Source of the DNA: Spiribacter vilamensis
GTDB taxonomy: Bacteria > Pseudomonadota > Gammaproteobacteria > Nitrococcales > Nitrococcaceae
Assembly (NCBI RefSeq): GCF_004217415.1
Contig: NZ_SHLI01000001.1
Coordinates: forward strand, 1,240,001 to 1,304,000
Length of the DNA: 64,000 bases
Direction: 5' to 3'
Within the stretch, counting starts at the first letter, position 1, and each line of letters opens with the position of its first letter. Position numbers and translations under genes: made by a program. Below the pieces are notes generated by a model. That model was not told the origin of the DNA. It did no database searches and saw nothing but the letters and a program-made list of their open reading frames with translations. This document shows positions 47,251 to 56,449 of the stretch, in pieces.

Positions 47251-48690
47251 ATGATCGACTCTCCCCTCCTCTCCGCCAGCGGCGGTTACATCAATGGCGA
47301 ATGGCAGATGGCGGACAACGGCCGGACCCTTGCCGTCACCAACCCCGTCGACCACGGTCATCTGGCGGATGTCGCCTCGATGGGGGCAGACGAAACGCGG
47401 CGTGCGATCGCGGCCGCCGAGGCGGCACTGGCCCACCCCGCCGATCTCGATCAGCGTCGCCGGTGGCTCGAGGCGATCGCCGACACGCTGACGCGGAATC
47501 GCGAGGAGGTCGGCCGGATCCTGTGCCTCGAGCATGGCAAGCCGCTCGGCGAGGCACAGGGCGAGGTGGACTATGCCGCGGGCTTCTTCCGCTATGCCGC
47601 CAGTCACATCGATGCGCTGGCGTCGCATACCCTCGATGAGCAGCCGCGCAACTGCCGCTGGCACGTCCACCACCGGCCGGCCGGAGTGGTGGGACTGATC
47701 ACCCCCTGGAACTTTCCCATCGGCATGATCGCCAAGAAGCTCTCCTCGGCCATCGCCGCCGATTGCGCCAGCGTGATCAAGCCTTCATCGAAGACGCCGC
47801 TGACGATGATCGCCCTGTTCACGCTCCTCGACCGCGAGGTCGGGCTGCCGGCGGGCAAGGCCAACCTGGTCATCGGCTCCGCCGGCCCCATCACGGATAC
47901 GCTGTTCGATGCCGCGTCGGTGCGCGTCATCAGTTTCACCGGCTCCACGGAGGTGGGGCGCACGCTGATCGAGCAATCCGCCCCGGGGATCAAGCGCCTG
48001 ACGCTGGAGCTCGGCGGCAACGCGCCCTACATCATCTTTGCGGATGCCGATCTCGACCACGCCGCCGATCAACTGATCGGCAACAAGTTCCGGGGCGGCG
48101 GCCAGACCTGCGTCTGCGCCAACCGGATCTTCGTGCACCGGGATGTCGCCGCGGCGTTTGCCGACAAGCTCGCCGATCGGGTCAACGCATTGACCGTCGG
48201 CGATGGTATGGACCCTGCGACCCGCCTCGGGCCGCTGATCGACGAGAACGCCGTCGCCAAGGTCCGCCGTCACGTCGACGACGCCGTCGCAAAGGGTGCT
48301 ACACGGGTTTTCGAGGGCGATACCAGCGGATTGCCGGGGACCTTCTACCCGCCTACGGTGCTGCTTAACGTACCGGCGGATGCCGCCTGCTATCGCGAGG
48401 AGACCTTCGGGCCGCTGGTTCCCATCATCACCTTCAGCGACGAGAGCGAGGTGGTGGCAATGGCCAACGATACCGATTTCGGCCTCGCCGCCTACGTCTT
48501 CACCCGCGACGAGACCCGCGGTCATCAGGTCATCGCCCGCCTCCACTTCGGCCATGCCGCCCTCAATACGGGCAGCGGACCGACGCCCGAGGCCCCCTTC
48601 GGTGGCATGAAGCAGTCCGGTTTCGGGCGCGAGGGCGGACTCGAGGGGTTGTTCGAGTTCACCGAGACGCAGACGGTGCCGGTGGGTTAG
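47251..48690 (+). CDS. NAD(P)-dependent aldehyde dehydrogenase, succinate-semialdehyde dehydrogenase-like
   Basis: 479 residues of the ALDH superfamily. ITPWNFPIGMIAKKLSSAIA, FTGSTEVGRTLIEQSAPGIK and the catalytic E253 (LELGGN) and nucleophile C287 (GQTCVCAN) are intact. The GQTCVCAN box with paired cysteines and the overall pattern resemble GabD succinate-semialdehyde dehydrogenases; glutarate semialdehyde or a related substrate is equally possible. GAGG lies before the ATG. The 3' end overlaps the convergent MFS gene by 32 bp. Confidence 0.9.
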   Translation: MIDSPLLSASGGYINGEWQMADNGRTLAVTNPVDHGHLADVASMGADETRRAIAAAEAALAHPADLDQRRRWLEAIADTLTRNREEVGRILCLEHGKPLGEAQGEVDYAAGFFRYAASHIDALASHTLDEQPRNCRWHVHHRPAGVVGLITPWNFPIGMIAKKLSSAIAADCASVIKPSSKTPLTMIALFTLLDREVGLPAGKANLVIGSAGPITDTLFDAASVRVISFTGSTEVGRTLIEQSAPGIKRLTLELGGNAPYIIFADADLDHAADQLIGNKFRGGGQTCVCANRIFVHRDVAAAFADKLADRVNALTVGDGMDPATRLGPLIDENAVAKVRRHVDDAVAKGATRVFEGDTSGLPGTFYPPTVLLNVPADAACYREETFGPLVPIITFSDESEVVAMANDTDFGLAAYVFTRDETRGHQVIARLHFGHAALNTGSGPTPEAPFGGMKQSGFGREGGLEGLFEFTETQTVPVG

Positions 48691-49915
48691 CCACCGCGAC
48701 CGGCCGCACGAGCACGATGGCGACCACCAGGTAGGTCGCCATCACCAGCGAGAGCCCGGTGATGCCCAGACCCGCGTCCAGCAGCAGACCGATGAGCACG
48801 GGGCCGGCTGCCGTGCCCAGCACCGTGGCGCCATGGACCAGGGCCCGGATACCCCCCAGGTGGCGCGTCCCGTACAGCTCCGGCCAGAGCGCACCCATGA
48901 GGGTGCTGAACGTGCCCACGCAGAGCCCGGCCAGCCCGAGGTAGACGGGGGCGGCAATCGCCCCGGGCCAGAACCCCACCACGCCGGAGGCGAGCAGCAG
49001 GGGCAGCAGATACACCCCGAGCAGCCGCCGGGCGCCGATACGATCAATCAACGGACCACTCAGCAGTAACGCCGCCACATGGCAGGCGGCGAAAACCGTG
49101 AAAGCGCTGGACACCAGCTCGAGGCTCCAGCCCTTTGCCTGGGCGATAGGCGCCTGGTGGAAAAACAGCGCCGTGATCAGGATCGGCGAGGCGAGCAGCG
49201 CCGGCAGAATCCGGTAGAAACGACGATCCTGCAAAACCTCCGTTCGCGTCCAGCTGTCCAGGTGGTCATCGAGGTCAGGCTCGGCCGGGGCGGATGCGAC
49301 CGACGGGCGCGCCGTCGATCCGCTACCAACCCGTTGTTGTGCCCGCAGCAACCACAACGCCAGCGGCAGCGCCACGATGACCAGCCCCGCCGCAAGCACC
49401 AGCCAGCTGGCGCGCCAATCCATGGCCGCCATGAGCGCAACAACCGTGACCGGCATTATCGCCTCTGCAAGCGGCGAGCCCATGCTGATCAAGCTCATTG
49501 CCGTCCCGCGGCCCTGGTGGACATGGCGGGCAACGGTGGTCTGAGCGACATGGGTCATCAGCCCCTGGCCGCAGAGACGCAGGAGCAGGAATGCCGGCAG
49601 CAGCATCCACGCCGCCGAGGCCGTTGCCAGCAACACCGCACCACAGGCCGCACCCGCAATGACCAGGGCGGTGAAGCGCGCGAGCGCGATGCGATCGACG
49701 CCGCGCCCGAGGCCCATCACCAGCAGGCCACTCATTAACGTCGCCAGTGAGTAGAGCCCGCCGAAAGCCGAATGGCTCAGGTTGAACGTCTCGCGCAGCA
49801 CGCCGCCGTAGAGAGAGAGCAGAAAGGTCTGCCCGGGGCCCGACATGAACACCATCAAACCGCCGAAACCGAGCAAATGGCGATGCGCGCCGAGACCGCG
49901 CAGCAATCCAACCAT
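48659..49915 (-). CDS. MFS transporter (downstream copy of a tandem pair)
   Basis: 418 residues, 12 predicted helices with a charged central loop near 205-225. Family blocks include GGLMVFMSGPGQTFLLSLYG at the N-terminus, RLCGQGLMTHVAQTTVARHV and LMGALWPELYGTRHLGGIRA. These match its upstream neighbour closely, so the two are paralogues from an old duplication. The pattern resembles MFS carriers often annotated as monocarboxylate-like; substrate unknown. It starts 2 bp after its partner ends. Confidence 0.85.
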   Translation of the reverse strand: MVGLLRGLGAHRHLLGFGGLMVFMSGPGQTFLLSLYGGVLRETFNLSHSAFGGLYSLATLMSGLLVMGLGRGVDRIALARFTALVIAGAACGAVLLATASAAWMLLPAFLLLRLCGQGLMTHVAQTTVARHVHQGRGTAMSLISMGSPLAEAIMPVTVVALMAAMDWRASWLVLAAGLVIVALPLALWLLRAQQRVGSGSTARPSVASAPAEPDLDDHLDSWTRTEVLQDRRFYRILPALLASPILITALFFHQAPIAQAKGWSLELVSSAFTVFAACHVAALLLSGPLIDRIGARRLLGVYLLPLLLASGVVGFWPGAIAAPVYLGLAGLCVGTFSTLMGALWPELYGTRHLGGIRALVHGATVLGTAAGPVLIGLLLDAGLGITGLSLVMATYLVVAIVLVRPVAVANPPAPSASR

Positions 49916-49917
49916 GC

Positions 49918-51189
49918 CTACCCGGCAGGCCCGACGACGGGATCGCGTGGTCGCAGCGTCCGCGGCGCCGGGATGACCACCATGGCCACGACCACGTAAC
50001 CCGCCAGCGCCGAGGCCAGCGCCGGCAGCGAGATCCCGGCATCCAGCAGCGCGCCGATCAGCAAGGGAGCGATGGCGGTACTCAGCACCATCGCCCCGTG
50101 GGCCATGGCCCGGATCGCACCCAGGTGACGGATACCGTAGAGCTCCGGCCAGACCGCGCCCATCAATGTACTCGCCGTGCCGACGCTGAGGCCGGCCAGC
50201 CCCAGGTAGAGCAGTGCCGCCGGATCGCCCGGAACGAACCCGAGCACCAGTAGTGCCGCGAGGATGGGCGCGAGGTAGAGGCGCAGCAATCGGGCCGCCC
50301 CCAGGCGATCAATCAGCATACCGCTGACGGTCAGTGACACCACGTGGCTGAGGGCGAAGAGTACGAATGCCGTGGAAAGCCAGCCCAGCGCCCACCCCTT
50401 CGCCTCGGCAATCGGCACTTGGTGAAAAAACAGCGCGGTGATCAGGAACGGCGGCGCCAGGATCGCCGGCATAATACGGTAGAACCTTGGATCGCCGAGG
50501 ACCTGCGCCCGGCTCCAGTCATTCACCGGCCCCGTGGATGGCCCGGGCTGTTTGTCGGTATTGCCGTCCGCGGCTACCGACGCCTCGTCACTCACCGACG
50601 GCTGCCCCGCCGTGAGCCGCAAAAAGAGCAGCGCCAGCGGCAGCGCCACGGCGACCAGCACCAGGGCGAACACGCCCCAGCTCATTCGCCAACCGAGGGT
50701 GGCCATCAGCACCACCACCATCGCCGGGAGGACCGCCTCACCGGCGGGTAACCCCACGGTGACGACCCCGATCGCGGTCCCCCGACCTCGCTCTACACGC
50801 CGTCCGACGGTTGTCTGCGCGACGTGCACCATCAGGCCCTGGCCACAGAGGCGCAGCAACAGGAAGCCCGGTAACAACCAGGCCGCCGACGGCGCGGTGG
50901 CCAGGAGCACCCCGCCGGCAGCGGCCCCGACAATCACCGCGGCGGTAAAAAGCCCGAGCGGCATCCGGTCAACCCCCCGACCCAGCGCGATGACCAGAAT
51001 GCCGCTGGTCAGCGTCGCCGCGGAGTAAAGCCCCCCGAACTCGGTGTTGCTAAGCTCGAACGCCGCTCGGATCTCACCGCCGAAGAGCGAGATAAAGTAG
51101 GTCTGTCCGTGCCCCGAGAGGAATGCCAGCAGGAAGGCGAAAGCCAGCAAGTAACGGTGCCGGACCAGCGGGCGTAATACAGTCAGCAT
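49918..51189 (-). CDS. MFS transporter (upstream copy of a tandem pair)
   Basis: 423 residues from the ATG at 51189; the frame remains open upstream but the protein from here matches its paralogue's N-terminus (LVRHRYLLAFAFLLAFLSGH). It shares RLCGQGLMVHVAQTTVGRRV and LMGAVWPELYGIRHLGAIRA with the downstream copy. The central loop is longer and acidic. The ribosome-binding site is weak. The region just upstream contains GATAAC-GATACG hexamers (51209-51220 region), faintly reminiscent of Fur-type repeats. It is divergent from sufT. Confidence 0.85.
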   Translation of the reverse strand: MLTVLRPLVRHRYLLAFAFLLAFLSGHGQTYFISLFGGEIRAAFELSNTEFGGLYSAATLTSGILVIALGRGVDRMPLGLFTAAVIVGAAAGGVLLATAPSAAWLLPGFLLLRLCGQGLMVHVAQTTVGRRVERGRGTAIGVVTVGLPAGEAVLPAMVVVLMATLGWRMSWGVFALVLVAVALPLALLFLRLTAGQPSVSDEASVAADGNTDKQPGPSTGPVNDWSRAQVLGDPRFYRIMPAILAPPFLITALFFHQVPIAEAKGWALGWLSTAFVLFALSHVVSLTVSGMLIDRLGAARLLRLYLAPILAALLVLGFVPGDPAALLYLGLAGLSVGTASTLMGAVWPELYGIRHLGAIRAMAHGAMVLSTAIAPLLIGALLDAGISLPALASALAGYVVVAMVVIPAPRTLRPRDPVVGPAG

Positions 51190-51248
51190 GCAATCGACCG
51201 TTAAAAACGATAACGATACGCGAACCGGAAAACGATTTCTTCCCGGCT

Positions 51249-51276
51249 CGGACAGCGTTAAAAGCAGTGGTATCCT
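51249..51276 (+). promoter_or_regulatory. candidate sufT promoter with extended -10
   Basis: CGGACA (51249-51254) and TATCCT (51271-51276) are 16 bases apart, and the -10 is preceded by TGG (51268-51270), making it an extended -10. Predicted start near 51283, leaving ~30 nt with a GGGAGA ribosome-binding site before the ATG at 51313. Confidence 0.5.
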
Positions 51277-51312
51277 CAAACCTCATAACGGGAATGCGAG
51301 CGGGAGATAGCG

Positions 51313-51858
51313 ATGCAGAGTAATGAACCGGTTGTTTTCGAGCGTGACTGCGAGGCGGCACTGATTCCGGCGGGTGATACCGGCACGATCCCCGAGGGCG
51401 CCGAGGGCATGATCACCCAGGCGCTGGGTGGCAGTTATACCGTCTACATCCAGGGCAACCTGTTCCGCGTCGACGGTAAGGATGCCGATGCCATCGGCAA
51501 GGATGCCGAGCCGGCGCCGGAGCTGCCGGAGAATGCCTCGGCCGAGGACGTCGAGCAGCTCGTGTGGGATCAGATGCGGCGCTGCTTCGACCCCGAGATC
51601 CCCATCAACGTGGTTGAGCTGGGACTGGTCTACCGCTGCGACATCACTCTGCACGATGACGGTACGCGGTCGGCGGAAGTCGACATGACGCTCACCGCCC
51701 CGGGCTGCGGCATGGGTGACATCCTCGCCTACGATGTCCGCGAGAAAATCAAGCAGGTCCCCACCATCGAGACCGTCAACGTGGAGATCGTGTTTGACCC
51801 GCCGTGGAGCTTCGAGATGATGTCGGAGGCGGCGAAGCTGCAGACGGGGATGATGTAA
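51313..51858 (+). CDS. sufT: putative iron-sulfur assembly protein SufT
   Basis: 181 residues. An N-terminal ~75-residue extension (IPAGDTGTIPEGAEGMITQA) precedes a MIP18/DUF59 domain with the conserved FDPEIPINVVELGLVY and LTAPGCGMGDILAYDVREKI. SufT proteins act in Fe-S cluster maturation. No other suf genes are in the window. Its stop is 10 bp from the convergent fnr stop; FNR itself needs a 4Fe-4S cluster, so the pairing may be meaningful. Confidence 0.92.
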   Translation: MQSNEPVVFERDCEAALIPAGDTGTIPEGAEGMITQALGGSYTVYIQGNLFRVDGKDADAIGKDAEPAPELPENASAEDVEQLVWDQMRRCFDPEIPINVVELGLVYRCDITLHDDGTRSAEVDMTLTAPGCGMGDILAYDVREKIKQVPTIETVNVEIVFDPPWSFEMMSEAAKLQTGMM

Positions 51859-51868
51859 CCCGCGATGC

Positions 51869-52621
51869 TCAGCCCGATTCCTGCGCGCCGCCGGCGGCCC
51901 GCCCCGCCAGCGCCTCGAGCTTGTCTACGGCCAGCAGTTCCACCTCGCGGCCGTCGGCCTCGATCCAGCCCTGGTCCTGGAATCGCCGAAAGATCCGGCT
52001 CATGGTCTCCGGGGCGAGTCCCAGGTAGTTGCCCAGGTCGCCCCGTGCCATGGACAACCGAAACCGGGTGGCGGAAAGCCCGCGCTGACCGAATCGCTCG
52101 GAGAAGCTGAGCAACAGGATAGCGAGGCGCTCGTCCGCGGTGCGCCGTGCCATGGTGAAAAGCATATCCTGATCGCTGGCGATCTCCCGCGACATCACCC
52201 GCAGCAGCTGGCGCTGCAGATCGGGCAGCTCGGCCGACAGGTATTCAAGCTTCTCGAACGGCATCTCGCACACGCTGGTGGTCTCCAGCGACACCGCCGA
52301 GCAGGGATGGATCCAGCGATTGATCGCATTCAGACCCACCAGCTCCCCGGGCAGATGAAACCCGGTCACCTGCTGCTCGCCCGATTCGGTCGTGGTGTAG
52401 GTCTTCAGTGACCCGGCGCGCACCGCATACAGCGCGCGAAACGTATCCCCCTCGTGATAGAGGGGCTGACCGCGCTGCAGGACGGGCTGATGCTGGACGA
52501 TGCCATCGAGCATCGCGACTTCCTTGTCCTCCAGGGAGACCGGCAGGCAGAGCTGACTGAGGCCGCAGTCCGTGCAGGTTGGCTGCTGACGGGATACGGG
52601 GATATCGGCCCGATTAAACAT
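51869..52621 (-). CDS. fnr: FNR/Anr-family oxygen-sensing transcription regulator
   Basis: 250 residues. A complete 4Fe-4S ligand set is visible: C16-x2-C19-x5-C25 (CTDCGLSQLC) and C118 (SVCEMPFEKL). The cyclic-nucleotide-binding-like barrel occupies 40-140, then a dimerisation helix. The DNA-binding helix GLAPETMSRIFRRF contains E205, S208 and R209, the residues that read TTGAT-N4-ATCAA in E. coli FNR. An AGGGG site precedes the ATG. It lies 65 bp downstream of thiL on the same strand, so it may be read in part from the riboflavin operon. Confidence 0.94.
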   Translation of the reverse strand: MFNRADIPVSRQQPTCTDCGLSQLCLPVSLEDKEVAMLDGIVQHQPVLQRGQPLYHEGDTFRALYAVRAGSLKTYTTTESGEQQVTGFHLPGELVGLNAINRWIHPCSAVSLETTSVCEMPFEKLEYLSAELPDLQRQLLRVMSREIASDQDMLFTMARRTADERLAILLLSFSERFGQRGLSATRFRLSMARGDLGNYLGLAPETMSRIFRRFQDQGWIEADGREVELLAVDKLEALAGRAAGGAQESG

Positions 52622-52686
52622 GCTTCACCCCTGCGTTGTGCATTGCGGGAATGCTACACCCGCCTCGCCGCTGTTGCCACAGCCAC

Positions 52687-53643
52687 TCAGTCCTGGAAGT
52701 GACGATACCCGCCGGCGCCGTCGGCGATCGAACGGCCGTCGAAGGTGACACCCGTGCCGACATCCACGCTGCCGATGCAGCGGACCGGCGTGCGGCTGCG
52801 TCGTGCCGCGGCGGCCACTCGGGTATCAGCACTCGCCGGGGCCGTAAAGCAGAGTTCGTAGTCATCACCGCCGGCCGGCGGCACGACCGTCGCGGCCTCG
52901 CCGACCCACCGGCGCAACCGAGCCGAGGGGCGGAGCGAGGCCGACGCCAGATCAATCGCCACGCCACTGGAATCGGCAATGTGACCGGCATCGGCGACCA
53001 GCCCGTCGGAGATGTCGATGGCCGCCGTGGCAATCCCCGCAAGCGCCCGACCCAGCGCGACCCGCGGCCGGGGCGCGACGAAGGTGCGTCTCAGGCCCGC
53101 CCAGCGGGGCTGATCGCGGTGCGCGGGACTCTGCCAGACGCCCAACCCGGCCATTGCCTCCCCCGGGCGCCCCGACACCCAGACACGATCACCGGCGCGG
53201 GCCCCGTCCCTCCGCAGCGGAGTGGCGGGTGCCCGGCCGGTGATCTGCAAGCTGATACTCAGCGGCCCCCGGGTGACATCGCCACCGATGACGGCCACTC
53301 CGTGACGCGCCGCCAGCGTACCGAGGCCATCGGCAAAGCCGGCAACCCAGTCCTCGTCGACATGCGGCAGGGTGAGGCTTAATAGCGCCCAGAGCGGCTC
53401 GCCCCCCATGGCGGCGATATCACTCAGGTTCACGGCGAGGGCGCGATAGCCGATCCAGTAAGCGGGGAGGTCCGACGGGAAATGAACCCCGTCGACGAGG
53501 GTATCGAGCGCCATGAGCAGCGACTGACCGGATGTTGTCACCACGGCGGCATCGTCACCAACACCCAGCGTGACATCATCGCGATTGGCACCGAGATGGC
53601 TCAGATAATGCCTGATCAGCGCGAACTCGGAGGGCTCCGCCAT
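52687..53643 (-). CDS. thiL: thiamine-monophosphate kinase
   Basis: Phosphorylates thiamin monophosphate to TPP, the ligand of the riboswitch at 11.1 kb. 318 residues. It begins MAEPSEFALIRHYL, with metal/ATP motif GVGDDAAVV near 27-35 and AINVSDIAAMG-type block (LAVNLSDIAAMGGEPL). GGDVTRGPLSISLQITG and the C-terminal GGDDYELCFTAP are present. The nusB-thiL order is widespread in gammaproteobacteria; pgpA, which often follows, is replaced here by fnr. Confidence 0.96.
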   Translation of the reverse strand: MAEPSEFALIRHYLSHLGANRDDVTLGVGDDAAVVTTSGQSLLMALDTLVDGVHFPSDLPAYWIGYRALAVNLSDIAAMGGEPLWALLSLTLPHVDEDWVAGFADGLGTLAARHGVAVIGGDVTRGPLSISLQITGRAPATPLRRDGARAGDRVWVSGRPGEAMAGLGVWQSPAHRDQPRWAGLRRTFVAPRPRVALGRALAGIATAAIDISDGLVADAGHIADSSGVAIDLASASLRPSARLRRWVGEAATVVPPAGGDDYELCFTAPASADTRVAAAARRSRTPVRCIGSVDVGTGVTFDGRSIADGAGGYRHFQD

Positions 53644-53654
53644 GGCCTGCCCGC

Positions 53655-54107
53655 TCAGCGCCGACGGCGCTTCAGTTCATCCGCTCTCAGCGGTTGATCA
53701 CGGGCGACGCGGTCGAGCACGCCATTGATGTACTTATGGCTCTGATCGGCCCCGAACCCCTTGGCGAGCTCGACCGCCTGATCGATGCAGACGCGGTAGG
53801 GCACCTCCAGCCGCTCGCGGAGCTCGTAGCTCCCCAGGCGCAGCAGCGCGAGCTCGACCGGATCGAGGTTGGCGGCCGGGCGATCGAGGTAGCGATCAAA
53901 CGCCGCATCAAGCGAGCCGACCTCCTCGGTCACGCCGCGGAACACCTCGCTGAAGTAATCGAGATCCATGCGGCCGAGCCGATGGTCGCTGAAGAACTGG
54001 CGCTGGATCTCCGCCGGCTCGCTGCCCGTCATCTGCCACTGGTAGAGGGCCTGCAGAATGCGACGACGCGCCCTCGCCCGTGGCCGGTTCGCACTCGGGC
54101 GACTCAC
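53655..54107 (-). CDS. nusB: transcription antitermination factor NusB
   Basis: All-helical protein that binds boxA RNA with S10 in rRNA antitermination. 150 residues from the GTG at 54107, which overlaps the ribH stop as GTGA. An Arg-rich N-terminus leads into [15 protein letters not shown], and the C-terminal block [27 protein letters not shown] is diagnostic. It sits between ribH and thiL as usual. Confidence 0.95.
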   Translation of the reverse strand: MSRPSANRPRARARRRILQALYQWQMTGSEPAEIQRQFFSDHRLGRMDLDYFSEVFRGVTEEVGSLDAAFDRYLDRPAANLDPVELALLRLGSYELRERLEVPYRVCIDQAVELAKGFGADQSHKYINGVLDRVARDQPLRADELKRRRR

Positions 54108-54565
54108 AGCCGGCGCAGCAGGCTGATCGTCTCGAGCAGTGCCATGGCGGCATCGGCGCCCTTGTTGCCGGCCTTGGTTCCAGCGCGCTCGATGGCCTGC
54201 TCGATGCTGTCCGTGGTCAGCACGCCGAAGGACACCGGGATGTCCCGCTGCTGGCTCACCTGTCCCAGGCCCTTGGCGCACTCGCCGGCCACGTACTCGA
54301 AGTGGGGAGTCCCACCGCGGATAACGCAGCCGAGTGCCACGATCCCGTCGTACTCGCCGGACCGTGCCAGCCGGTCGGTGACCAGCGGCAGCTCCCAGGA
54401 ACCGGGCACGCGGACCAGGGTAAGCGATGCATCGTCAACGCCGTGACGTACCAGGGTATCCCGTGCACCGCCCACCAGCGAGTCGACGATAAAGTCGTTG
54501 AATCGGGTGGCCACCAGCGCGATTCGCGCATTGCTGGCCGTAAAATCACCTTCGAGGGTCTTCAT
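54104..54565 (-). CDS. ribH: 6,7-dimethyl-8-ribityllumazine synthase
   Basis: Penultimate step of riboflavin synthesis. 153 residues from the ATG at 54565. Key blocks: [19 protein letters not shown] near 24-42, [12 protein letters not shown] at 58-69, [20 protein letters not shown] with the active-site histidine, and [17 protein letters not shown] 70-bp gap separates it from ribBA. The stop overlaps the nusB GTG start. Confidence 0.96.
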   Translation of the reverse strand: MKTLEGDFTASNARIALVATRFNDFIVDSLVGGARDTLVRHGVDDASLTLVRVPGSWELPLVTDRLARSGEYDGIVALGCVIRGGTPHFEYVAGECAKGLGQVSQQRDIPVSFGVLTTDSIEQAIERAGTKAGNKGADAAMALLETISLLRRL

Positions 54566-54635
54566 GCTGATTCCGTTGTTGTCATGCCAAGGCGTGCAAG
54601 CGTATACCGCCGCACGCCACCTGCAAACCGCTCCG

Positions 54636-55790
54636 CTAGGCGGAAACACCCCGATCGTCGCCGGTCTGGACGTAATCCACCACCTCCATGCCGAAGCCGG
54701 ACAGCCCGTACATGATCTTCGGCGAGGACAGCACCCGCATCCGGCGGATCCCCAGGTCGGTGAGGATCTGCGCGCCGACCCCGTAGGTCCGCAGTGCCTC
54801 GCTCTGATCGGTGATGGGCCGCGGTTCCGGCGTTATCTCGCCGCTCTGCGAGAGGGCCTGGAACTCGCGCATCCGTGTCAGCACCTCGGATCGATCATCG
54901 GCGCCGCGCAGCATCAGCAGGCAGACCGGATCGGTGCGACTGCCCGCGATCTCATCGAGGGACTGACGCAGCGACCAGGTCTGATCCGGCGCAATCGCAC
55001 CGAACAGATCGGAGAGCGTATTCTCGATCTGCACCCGCACCAGGGCGGGCTGTTCCGGGTCGGTCTGACCCCGCAGCAGCGCGAAATGCATGGCGCCATC
55101 CACCACATCCTCGTAGGCATAGAGGTGGAACCGCCCGTGTTCCGTCGGCAGCTCGCAGTCCGCGACCCGCTCAACGGTGCGCTCGTTGCGGATCCGGTAG
55201 GCGATCAGGTCGGCGACCGTCCCGATCTTGATGTCGTGGGCCCGCGCAAACGCCACCAGATCGTCGCGGCGTGCCATGGTGCCGTCTTCGTTGAGCACCT
55301 CGACGATCACCGCCGCCGGCTCGAACCCGGCCAGGCGCGCCAGGTCGCAGCCCGCCTCGGTGTGCCCCGCCCGGGTCAGCACGCCGCCGGGCTGCGCCAT
55401 GAGCGGAAAGACATGGCCGGGCTGGACGATGTCCTGCGGCTTCGCCTGCGGCGCCACCGCCGTCTGGATCGTGCGCGCCCGGTCGGCGGCGGAAATCCCG
55501 GTGGTCACGCCCTGCGCCGCCTCGATGCTGAGCGTGAACTGCGTGCCCTGGTGATCACTCGAGTTGGTCACCATCAACGGCAGCCGCAGCTGCTCACAGC
55601 GCTCGCGGCTAAGGGTCAGACAGATCAGCCCGCGCCCGTAGCGCGCCATGAAGTTGATGTCGTCCGGCCGCACCATCGAGGCGGCCATGAGCAGGTCGCC
55701 CTCGTTTTCGCGATCCTCGTCATCGAGCATCAGCACCATGCGGCCGGCGCTGATGTCGTCAACGATTTCATCGATGCTGTTGAACGCCAT
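54636..55790 (-). CDS. ribBA: 3,4-dihydroxy-2-butanone-4-phosphate synthase fused to degenerate GTP cyclohydrolase II-like domain
   Basis: 384 residues. The RibB domain (1-~205) is complete: [11 protein letters not shown] at 23-33 and the [16 protein letters not shown] block. The C-terminal ~175 residues resemble GTP cyclohydrolase II, but the zinc-binding cysteines (normally C-x10-C-x-C) are absent; the corresponding stretch reads [20 protein letters not shown]. So only the DHBP synthase step is predicted, matching the variant called RibBX in proteobacteria. A separate ribA should exist elsewhere. AAGGA precedes the ATG; ribC is 2 bp upstream. Confidence 0.93.
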   Translation of the reverse strand: MAFNSIDEIVDDISAGRMVLMLDDEDRENEGDLLMAASMVRPDDINFMARYGRGLICLTLSRERCEQLRLPLMVTNSSDHQGTQFTLSIEAAQGVTTGISAADRARTIQTAVAPQAKPQDIVQPGHVFPLMAQPGGVLTRAGHTEAGCDLARLAGFEPAAVIVEVLNEDGTMARRDDLVAFARAHDIKIGTVADLIAYRIRNERTVERVADCELPTEHGRFHLYAYEDVVDGAMHFALLRGQTDPEQPALVRVQIENTLSDLFGAIAPDQTWSLRQSLDEIAGSRTDPVCLLMLRGADDRSEVLTRMREFQALSQSGEITPEPRPITDQSEALRTYGVGAQILTDLGIRRMRVLSSPKIMYGLSGFGMEVVDYVQTGDDRGVSA

Positions 55791-55792
55791 GA

Positions 55793-56449
55793 CTAGTCCT
55801 TCAGAAATCCGTTGCGCCGCAGCAGGGCCTCGCTGACCCCGCCGGAAGAGGCGGCCCCGCCGCCCTGCAGCAGGCGCTCGAGATAGCGCGCCAGCAGGTC
55901 GACCTCGATATTGACCGGCTGTCCCGCCTGGTAGGCCCCGAACGTCGTTACCGCCGAGGTATGCGGGACGATGTTGACGTCGAATTCTGCCCCGTCGACA
56001 CCGTTGACGGTAAGACTGATTCCCTCGATGGCGACCGAGCCCTTCTCGGCAATGTAGTGGGCGATCGCGTCCGGCGCGCGGAAGCGCCAGCGCTCCGAGC
56101 GTCCGTCCGGCGTCCGCGAGACGACCTCGCCAACGCCATCGACATGGCCGCTGACCAGGTGGCCGCCGAGCGGGGTGGCTAGCGTGAGGGCCGGCTCCAG
56201 GTTGACCGGATCGCCGGTTTTGAGCCCTCCGAGGGTAGTGCGCTCCAGGCTCTCGACGGAGACGTCCGCCGCAAAGCCGTCGGCATTGACTTCCACCGCG
56301 GTAAGACAGCAGCCGTTGACCGCCATGCTGTCGCCGATCTGCAGCGATGTCATGTCAAACCCGTCGGCGGCAAAGCGCATGCGCCGGTCGGAGCCCGTCT
56401 CGAGACTCTCCCGCAGCGTTCCCATGGCCTGAATGATGCCCGTAAACAT
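55793..56449 (-). CDS. ribC: riboflavin synthase
   Basis: Dismutates two lumazines to riboflavin. 218 residues with internal duplication: [12 protein letters not shown] opens the first half, and [14 protein letters not shown] leads into the second, which contains [22 protein letters not shown] lies upstream of the ATG at 56449. It follows ribD with no gap. Confidence 0.95.
   Translation of the reverse strand: MFTGIIQAMGTLRESLETGSDRRMRFAADGFDMTSLQIGDSMAVNGCCLTAVEVNADGFAADVSVESLERTTLGGLKTGDPVNLEPALTLATPLGGHLVSGHVDGVGEVVSRTPDGRSERWRFRAPDAIAHYIAEKGSVAIEGISLTVNGVDGAEFDVNIVPHTSAVTTFGAYQAGQPVNIEVDLLARYLERLLQGGGAASSGGVSEALLRRNGFLKD

Noticed and set aside
51205-51222. Definite Fur box upstream of the MFS pair
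   Set aside because: Only two imperfect GATAAT-like hexamers are present, too few to call a site; kept as a weak hint in the findings.
54498-55796. 432-codon plus-strand frame opposite ribBA and ribH
   Set aside because: It covers two well-supported genes on the other strand and has no motifs of its own.
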